Source: Plantago major (taxonomy: Eukaryota; Streptophyta; Magnoliopsida; Lamiales; Plantaginaceae). Taken from it: 64,000 nucleotides of DNA. Both the position numbers and the translations under genes were made by a program. The stretch covers positions 8,579,501-8,643,500 of the forward strand of contig CM048843.1 in assembly GCA_026545765.1 (NCBI GenBank), given 5' to 3'. Below are positions 57,760-64,000 of the stretch, in pieces. Numbering within the stretch: the first letter of the stretch is position 1; each line of letters begins with the position of its first letter. The notes below the pieces were generated by a model. The model was not told where the DNA came from, made no database searches, and saw nothing but the letters and a program-made list of their open reading frames with translations.

Positions 57760-58351
57760 TATGTCCCCCTAGTTTCCAAGTATCTTAGTAGAAGATAGTT
57801 GGTAACTATGAAAAGAACAAGTGTGTTGTGGAGCGTGTCCAGATCGTTAAGCGAAAGGAAAATCCTTTTCGTGGGATCCGTCGTCCGCGTTCTTAGGAAC
57901 TCCATATATCTCTCCCCCCCCCCCTCCCCTTCCTTCTACATTCCGAGTTATGTAATAGCTCAGACTGTAGATGGAAAAGGTATTTGTATCCGAGATATAT
58001 AGGTCAAATGCGGTTGGGATCCGAAGAAGCCCTCTATGGAAGAGTGTAAAGGAAGCCATCCGTTGGGCCAAACATGTGGAATGGTTAAGCAGGGTGATGA
58101 GCAGTTGTTCAAAAGGCCCGATGTCATCTATCCGGCTCACTAGAAGGGATCCGAAGGAACCGATGTAACCGTTGGATTTGAGGAGATCAGCGGTGGGGAT
58201 TGAAACTTCAGTGATGCGACGTTTCTGAGGAGAAGTAATTGAGGAGTACTTTCATTGCGCCTTTTGCGAACCGGTGCAGCCGTTGGATTAAAAAGATCAA
58301 CGGTTGGGATTGGAATCCAGGTGATGCGACATTTCGACTTCCCCAATTGCC
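57760..58351. other. non-coding part of the Gypsy element upstream of antisense unit 1
   Basis: Polypurine tract, a C-rich run (about 57916-57933), and two similar segments GATCAGCGGTGGGGATTG and GATCAACGGTTGGGATTG (about 58182 and 58287), each followed by GTGATGCGAC. This is a short tandem duplication just upstream of a TATA box and may be promoter sequence of the antisense unit. Confidence 0.6.
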
Positions 58352-58353
58352 CC

Positions 58354-58361
58354 TATAAATA
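58354..58361 (+). promoter_or_regulatory. TATA box of antisense unit 1
   Basis: CCCCTATAAATAGTT, a textbook plant TATA box, about 470 bp before the first long plus-strand open segment. Confidence 0.6.
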
Positions 58362-58824
58362 GTTACCTAATATGTCGTTTTCACTCTTTAGCCACCTCGA
58401 ATACTCAGAGCGATTCTCAAGTGATCCGAGCAATTAAAGAGCAATCCGAGCAACTAAAACTCGCAAAATCTTGCACTTTCTACCTCCGATCTGCACTCTC
58501 GGAGAGCTAGTAAGGCTTCGTCGTCCGTCCAAACTTACCAAGTCAACTTGATCAAGTAAATATACCTCAATTCTTCCTGAAGTTTTTCTTTGTTATGATA
58601 TGCTTGCTTCATGCTTGTATGCCTCTCCCTTGGTCGATTACCTGCCTGTTGATTCCGTGGTTGTAAATGCTGTTAGTGGAGAAAGGTCCGACCAACCCAA
58701 GCACATCCGGGAGACCCGATGATGGAGAATAGGAGGAGGAAGATCGTGAAGAATAAGAGGATGATGAGGAGAGGAAGAAGCTACTCAAGCTGCCCGCCCA
58801 CGAAGACGTGGTGGTCGTCGAATT

Positions 58825-59331
58825 GTGTTGCATCCTGGGGTGCCCGCTCAATCCACTCTTCCGCTGATTGAGGGTCGTGGGGCCAAGGCGGTGCAGATCA
58901 AATTCCCTCGTCCTGCGTCCACCGTCGTGATAGCGGATGAATACGGAGAGTTAAATGCGGACGGGCTACTCCCTACTTGTCCATCTAAGGTAAAACCTGA
59001 AGACATTCCTGAGTGGAGGCGGAAGTGGGAGATTCCAGAGTCTGTTGAGATTATGGTTCCAGAGCCCGGGCATGCCTTTTACAATCCGCCCGTTGGATAC
59101 ATGTGTGTGCATGAAGCGGCTTTTGCTTGTGGGTGGCAGCTCTTCCATGTTGCTTTTAGTCCGGGGAATCCCCTTTTTTATACCTTTGTAAATAGAAAAC
59201 CCTACAACTTCATTTCCGACTCCATTTCTTCTCTGGGGTCGAAGTGGTGGGATAAATATATTTTTGTGCGGATGGCCCTGGGCAGGATGTCCATAAAGAA
59301 AAAGCGATGGGGATGCCAAAAAAGTTTTTAA
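58825..59331 (+). other. antisense additional ORF of the Gypsy element, N-terminal part
   Basis: 168 codons on the plus strand, with IKFPRPASTVVIADEYGE, then PGHAFYNPPVGYMCVHEAAF, then WQLFHVAFSPGNPLFYTFV and SDSISSLGSKWWDKYIFV. The pattern (a PP-x-GY-x2-VHEAAF-type motif, then a Trp/Phe-rich block) is that of the plant 'putative gypsy-type transposon' proteins (Transposase_28-like). These are antisense to pol in some Tat elements. No enzymatic function is established for them and I propose none. Assignment is from memory of the family; moderate confidence. Confidence 0.6.
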
Positions 59332-60934
59332 GGGAGAGTATCCCGGACTGGCGCCCCCTTCCGAAGAATGTGGCTCCGTGGGTGGCAGAGATCCATAAGA
59401 AGAACGATCCACCTACGTATCTGTTCCACAAATTGATTTGTCAGCCGCTGCCCTACTTGTGCGGATTGACAGACGTCGTGGAAGTTGGGGGAGGATCCTT
59501 AACTTAGGGTTTGTGCCTCCCTTTCTTTTGAATGCACTGCTTTGAATTTTTATCTCAAGATTCTGTTATTCTCCTTACGTATTAGTGTGCGACACTTTTA
59601 TTTTGTTGTGTAGCTCCTTTGGTTTGATTATATCATGTCTACTCTCCATGAAAAGAAGAAGCGTGAGAGGGGCGCAAGCTCTTGAGCTCGCTCTTGGCGA
59701 AAGGCGAAGATAATCAATCGTCCGGGTCTTCCTGGCGAACCCAAAAAATCTTGGCGGTGTTTGCTGCGGAGGAGGAGGCGGGAGAAGGCGGGTGAGGATC
59801 CATGAAGTCTTGGTGGTGCCGACAAGCAAAGGCCAGTGACTTGCGGCTGCCCCCAAGGCACCAGCTTCTGCTGCATCCGCACCCCAGCAGGATGTGTTGA
59901 TGCGAGACGCCATCACCTCGGGGAGGAAGAGGGGAGCAACCTCGGATGCCTCCCTTGCAGCGAAGAGGCAGCAGCTGTCCGCTATTTTGCCATCCGACAA
60001 AGGTGCTCTCGATAAGGAATATGAGCGGGCTTGCGGACTCCCTGAGGTTGAGCGGGTTGGAGAGCTCCATGAGCTGTACCAGAGGGTAAGTAACTCGTTC
60101 ATGTTTTTCTTGCCAAGTTCTCAGTATGATATAAATATAACTTGTGTCTATACGGACTTCCTATAGCTCGGATGCTTCGTCGAGGCTATGCGGTGGAAGG
60201 CTAGTGGCGGGCCACCATTGAAAAGGACACGCATGCATAAGGCCACATCCGCGGATGAGGCGGAGAAGGTGAAGCAGGCAGAGGCCCAGCTAAAAGAAAA
60301 GGATACACTGATCGATAACTTGAAGGCTAGCTGGCAGGAGGTAAAATTGGACTTGGATTGGCAGGAGAATTTTATCAGTAAGTCGATGAAGGCCTTCCTG
60401 GACTCGAAGGATCTGCTCCTCGAGGACCTCCCATTTTCCCGCCTTGAGGCTGCCCGAGATTTTATGGAGTCGGACTCCTTCAAGTTTTTCATGGCGGACA
60501 AGTCTGATGCTTCCCGCTTGGATGGGTTTTCATCGCTATCGGCGATTGCGAGCGAGGACTACTTCATGAACTTATTTGGAAGGTGGAAGGATTGATTCCT
60601 TCGCGGATGCTAATGGAGTGGAGGTCGATGGACAACGATGAGCGGTTGGTTGCTGTGAATTTCTTGGCTAGTCACCAGGAAGGTGAGATTGACGCCGAGC
60701 AGCGGAGCCTTTCTCTCGAAGTGTGTCCCGGATGCCCTTCGAAAGGTATGTTTCATGCCTTTTGAGAACTACAGGGCGTTCCTAAAGGACTGGTACTTCA
60801 TGCCTGCTCGGATTGTTGGCCATGATGCGGATTTCAACTTGTTCGATGGAATCAAGGCGTCTTTTGATGAAGTCGCTGCGTCCTTGTTGCCGATGCCAAT
60901 GCCGATCCACCCTTCACTAATCCGCCTTCTGTGA
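59332..60934 (+). other. antisense additional ORF region of the Gypsy element, further segments
   Basis: Plus-strand open segments at about 59307-59507 (WRPLPKNVAPWVAEIHKK; HKLICQPLPYLCGLTD), 59894-60166 (Ala/Arg/Lys-rich), 60188-60595 (a charged, helix-prone stretch, EAEKVKQAEAQLKEKDTL, likely coiled coil) and 60583-60934. This resembles the layout of Transposase_28-like proteins: globular start, low-complexity middle, coiled coil, C-terminal domain. The region is broken in this copy. Confidence 0.5.
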
Positions 60935-61336
60935 TGAAGTCGACAAGCCCGACCTCCCCTCAGTGAGAAGTCCGGGGTATGCCCCGTGGAATATTTGTAA
61001 CATGTTGAATGATGACCTTTTGATGGCACATAATGTTGCTAAATACAATATTTATCCTTTCCTTCGTCCATAGTAATCATATGCTAAGTTATCTTCAATT
61101 TACATCTCTTACAAACACGGATTGCTCTAAAGGGCCTCTGATACAAGATAATCAAATCATTATCTTTCTGATCCTCGGACCGTTCGTCTTTACTACACCA
61201 GTTTACTTTATGGGGATGCGCAATCTTCTAGAAGGGGGAAGGTGAAGCAGTAAAATTGTCATTATTACTGCGTCCCTCCATCTTCCGAGCCGTTAGATGG
61301 TGGACATGTGGCGTGATCGTAAAGATTCGTCGTTCC
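60935..61336 (+). other. spacer between antisense units 1 and 2
   Basis: Non-coding. It includes the GGGGTATGCCCC word and, near its right end, GAGCCGTTAGATGG and CGTGATCG, similar to the segment before TATA box 1. Confidence 0.5.
60974..60985. repeat. GGGGTATGCCCC palindrome at the end of antisense unit 1
   Basis: Self-complementary apart from its central bases (GGGG-TATG-CCCC). The same word, in the longer context GGGGTATGCCCCGTRGAA, recurs at 61811-61822 at the end of the next unit. It may mark the 3' end of the units. Confidence 0.6.
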
Positions 61337-61344
61337 TATAAATA
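61337..61344 (+). promoter_or_regulatory. TATA box of antisense unit 2
   Basis: GTTCCTATAAATAAGGG, with the same TATAAATA core as at 58354 and 62142. Confidence 0.55.
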
Positions 61345-62141
61345 AGGGCATGGTAATTCTGCATTTCTCATTGCTTTACCCCTCTTCTTTTCTAGAAATT
61401 TTACTCTTCGAAAAAGTCAGATTTCTCCAAGATGTCGGAATCAGCTTGAGAAAAATCAGTCCGAGCTAGGCAACTTCACCTCAATGCGGTATGGCTCCCA
61501 ACAGGAAACCTCAATGTTGGACAACGGATGATCCCAAGTACAATTCTTTGCGACATTGGATAAATTGTGCTTGAAACATACCCTCCGATTTATCTGGTAA
61601 AATCACGGCGGATGACTTGATCATTCTTGATCCAGAAGGTGATCCCCCTCTGTGTCCGGGGATTGCCAGGAGGCAAGCCGAGGAAGAGAGAGAGCGGACA
61701 CTGAAGATGATCCGTAGGAGGATCCGAATGTAGCAGCAAGCTCGTCGGGCTCAAGGTGGTGGCCCAGAATCTCAGGGCTCAACCTCAGGAATCCACTGAA
61801 GGGACAAGGCGGGGTATGCCCCGTAGAAATATGTATGGTTCTCGGACATCGAAAAATTGTACTCTCCATTTTTATATGCTCGGATGATTTTATAATGAAA
61901 TTCGGACTTTCCTTATTAGATGAAATCGTCACCTTTTTCATATCCTTACTTTGTCGGATCATATTCATGCAAATGTCACTAAGATGACCAGCCAGTACAA
62001 ACAAGGACGTAGTTAATGGGCTTATCTAGATTAGATAGGGTAAGCTCAGTCGATCCAACACTGTTCGGCCCTACGGATGGCCCAAGCCCATTGCCGACGT
62101 CAAGGTTCTTACGTGTCGGACACTTATTGGTTCGTCCCGTG
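61345..62141 (+). other. antisense unit 2 (short, no long ORF)
   Basis: Begins after the TATA box with a pyrimidine-rich leader. It has short open stretches (for example GKITADDLIILDPEGDP around 61595-61650, and an Arg/Glu-rich run RRQAEEERERTLKMIRRR), then ends with the GGGGTATGCCCC word at 61811. It looks like a small, decayed relative of unit 1. The sequence to 62141 is non-coding. Confidence 0.45.
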
Positions 62142-62149
62142 TATAAATA
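62142..62149 (+). promoter_or_regulatory. TATA box of antisense unit 3
   Basis: CGTGTATAAATACCCGAG; a pyrimidine-rich leader follows with TCATTCTCACTCAAAATTTC. Confidence 0.55.
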
Positions 62150-63270
62150 CCCGAGCTCCCCTTTGCACTGATTATCTAAATCCGACTCCAATTTCATTCT
62201 CACTCAAAATTTCCACTTTTTTCTCAAACTTGGATAGGTCTCCATAGTTTAAGCCTGGTAGTAGCCATAAGAAGATGATTTCTTGACTAGTCTCCCCCTC
62301 GAGACTCCCGTCCACTCTCAAATCGGTGCCTATCTTGAGTTTGAGAGTGGCGTGGGTCTGGAGGGGATGATTACTCGAGATCAGTCATCCGAAAAAACAG
62401 ATCTCGGTAAATGCTCGGGTCCGTAGGTAGACTAACGGATGTTCTTATCGGTCGTATGTGCGATCCACCCGGTAGGAGCTTTTCCTTTCCGGGGAGCTGT
62501 TGGCGGGTGGGTCGCCATACGATCAATGCGTCAGACCCGTGCTCGGATTTGACCAAAGAGGTACCTTTGAAGGACCCCTTCATCTGGAGATAGAAGGTTT
62601 GATGTCGGACATAGCAGATGTGTCCGTCTAATCTGCTCATGAGAGTGAGATTCCAAGTGCCAATCACTCACTATTTTAATGTGTCCGTGCACAATGTGCA
62701 TGAGATCCGTAGAGGGAATCAAAGGTATGGTGATATAGTAGGATTCCAACTCACTGAATCTTTCTATATTGTGCAGGCACATCAGATCCTTGGTGTCTCC
62801 GGAAGTGACGACTACGTAGAGTACTTTCCTGTCGGAGGAATAATCTCGATGGAAGATGACGTATCTCTAGAGACTTTCTCTACAGTATATGTATTGCAGC
62901 TGTAGATCCGGATAAAGATCCGAGATTGTAGACTGCAAAGACAACGTTATGTATACTTCGTTTCATATATGAATAAAATTTATTGCTTGCCTTTTCTTGT
63001 CATTTGAACGTTAAATCTCAGATGCACGAATTGAAAGATAGAAGTTGTATTGATTTGGCGGAAATGCAATTACAACTTGTGGTGCATGGCGATGACAAAG
63101 GTTAACGAAATAGAAGCGATGAAGTTCAGCGTAATAAGCAGTTTGAGCTTAAAATATCAAATGATCGACTAGGGTCCGCGTAACCACCCTATCGTAAAAC
63201 TTTTGAAGGTTCTGGCATTCCAAATGCAGCTTGAGTTGGTGTCCGTGCCGTCCTCAATCGTAACTTCCGT
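62150..63270 (+). other. antisense unit 3 and spacer before the Gypsy pol
   Basis: A plus-strand open segment at 62618-62905 (EIRRGNQRYGDIVGFQL; SGSDDYVEYFPVGGIISMED) with no family I recognise, then AT-rich sequence that may be its 3' end. From about 63000 to 63270 non-coding sequence leads to the end of the integrase part on the minus strand. Confidence 0.4.
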
Positions 63271-64000
63271 TCACTCTACGCAAACAATCTTGTAAGGTCC
63301 TTCCCATTTAAACTTAAGCTTCCCAATATTGCTCAAGATATCATTTCGGCGGAGCACTAGGTCTCCGACACATAAGTCTCTTGCAAGCGTTCTGTTGTAG
63401 GCCGATTGCGGTTGCTTGGTACTGTGGATATTAGCCAAAGCTTGATTCTTTTTGTTCGGCATGTCTAGATCGAATATCCGAGCTTCATGATTGGCGGAAT
63501 CATTGAACTCTTGGACCCTCATAGTCTCGACGGCAATTTCCATTGGTATGGCGCCTTTGAGCCATAAACCGGGCGAATGGAGTCTCTCTAGTCGATCCAT
63601 ACGGTGGTGCGATGAGCCCATGATGCATCTAGATCATCCGACTTTCTTGAGAAGTTCTCGGCCGCTTCTCGGGATCTTAACAATTGTCTTGTTTGCGGAC
63701 TCAGCTTGTCCATTGGCTTGTGGGTATCCGACAGATGTGAAGCGTTGTTTAGTCTTGAAAGATGCCAACCATTCCTTGAGTCTATTGCCCGAAAATTGAG
63801 CACCATTGTTGAGATAAGAACCTGGGTAGGCCAGCGACCAATGATGTTTTCAAGTGAAGGTCCGCTTTTCGCTTTACGTGATGGTTGCCTGACCTCGGCT
63901 TCTACCCATTTGGTGAAATACTCCACGGCCACAATTAAGAACTTCTTACATTGTGTGCCCCAGAATGGTCCGACAATATCGATTCCCCATTCATCAAACG
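63271..64000 (-). other. integrase part of the Gypsy pol, cut by the window edge
   Basis: Minus-strand segments 63588-63932 (integrase core: MAVEYFTKWVEAE, WPTQVLISTMVLNF) and 63271-63621 (C-terminal region: EIAVETMRVQEFND, LARDLCVGDLVLRRND, KFKWEGPYKIVCVE). This enzyme part inserts element DNA into the host genome. It is broken in this copy. Confidence 0.85.

Larger units (their letters stand above)
56851..64000 (-). mobile_element. Ty3/Gypsy element, Tat lineage, with antisense extra units; runs off the window
   Basis: Minus-strand element seen from its 3' LTR (56851-57759) up to integrase (63271 and beyond). The integrase end shows MAVEYFTKWVEAE, GAIPMEIAVETMRV and CVGDLVLRRNDI with GKLKFKWEGPYKIV, wording typical of the Tat branch. 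Between pol and the 3' LTR lie 5.5 kb that encode nothing on the element's own strand. They carry plus-strand, hence antisense, open segments with TATA boxes, an arrangement known from Tat elements (additional ORFs between pol and the 3' LTR). The visible pol portion is broken, with a few breaks. Age cannot be estimated because only one LTR is visible. Confidence 0.88.

Overview
The window is nuclear DNA of a flowering plant, most likely a eudicot; I cannot name the species. It is AT-rich and dominated by transposable elements: four Ty1/Copia elements, one Ty3/Gypsy element running off the right edge, a solo LTR, two L1-type LINE remnants plus a third small LINE insertion, three CACTA elements, three hAT-like elements, three Stowaway MITEs and one Tourist-like MITE. 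I see no rRNA, tRNA, CRISPR array or prokaryotic gene. The host content is a pair of related leucine-rich-repeat (LRR) receptor genes. Both are cut up by mobile DNA.

Layout. 1-5353: flanking repeats and a degraded L1 LINE (minus strand, 1204-4480). 5354-10402: LRR locus A, a 144-bp two-LRR exon and a terminal exon with ectodomain end, transmembrane segment and stop. The 3.8-kb intron between them holds a CACTA element nested in an older inverted-repeat element, a microsatellite and a LINE piece. 10492-15793: a young Copia element (Copia-I) just past the locus A stop. 15794-19303: intergenic DNA with an unrecognised broken reading frame, a CACTA element and a Tourist-like MITE. 19304-24839: Copia-II, whose left LTR holds a 700-bp hAT-like element. 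24881-28878: LRR locus B, a first exon with signal peptide and many LRRs, an intron with Stowaway and hAT-like elements, and the start of a terminal exon.

The locus B terminal exon is split by Copia-III (28879-37007), Copia-IV (37032-55493) and a CACTA element (55510-56850), all inserted within about 40 bp of host coding sequence. The CACTA is in turn broken by a Ty3/Gypsy Tat-type element (56851 to beyond 64000). Nearly all these insertions are delimited to the base by target-site duplications.

How the parts fit. The LRR exons at both loci end at the conserved Gly of an LRR in intron phase 1, so the exons are interchangeable modules. The first exon looks like an LRR-XII receptor kinase ectodomain, while the last exon encodes a receptor-like protein tail without a kinase. 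That suggests a chimeric receptor. Locus A is open in every part visible here; locus B is a pseudogene.

The most unusual signal is in the Copia elements. Each of three families carries its own short palindromic motif, present in or near the LTRs and again in linkers between the gag-pol domains. In Copia-III it is a roughly 43-bp nested palindrome present nine times. Second in interest are the plus-strand, apparently promoter-bearing units inside the minus-strand Gypsy element, and the very long extra region of Copia-IV.
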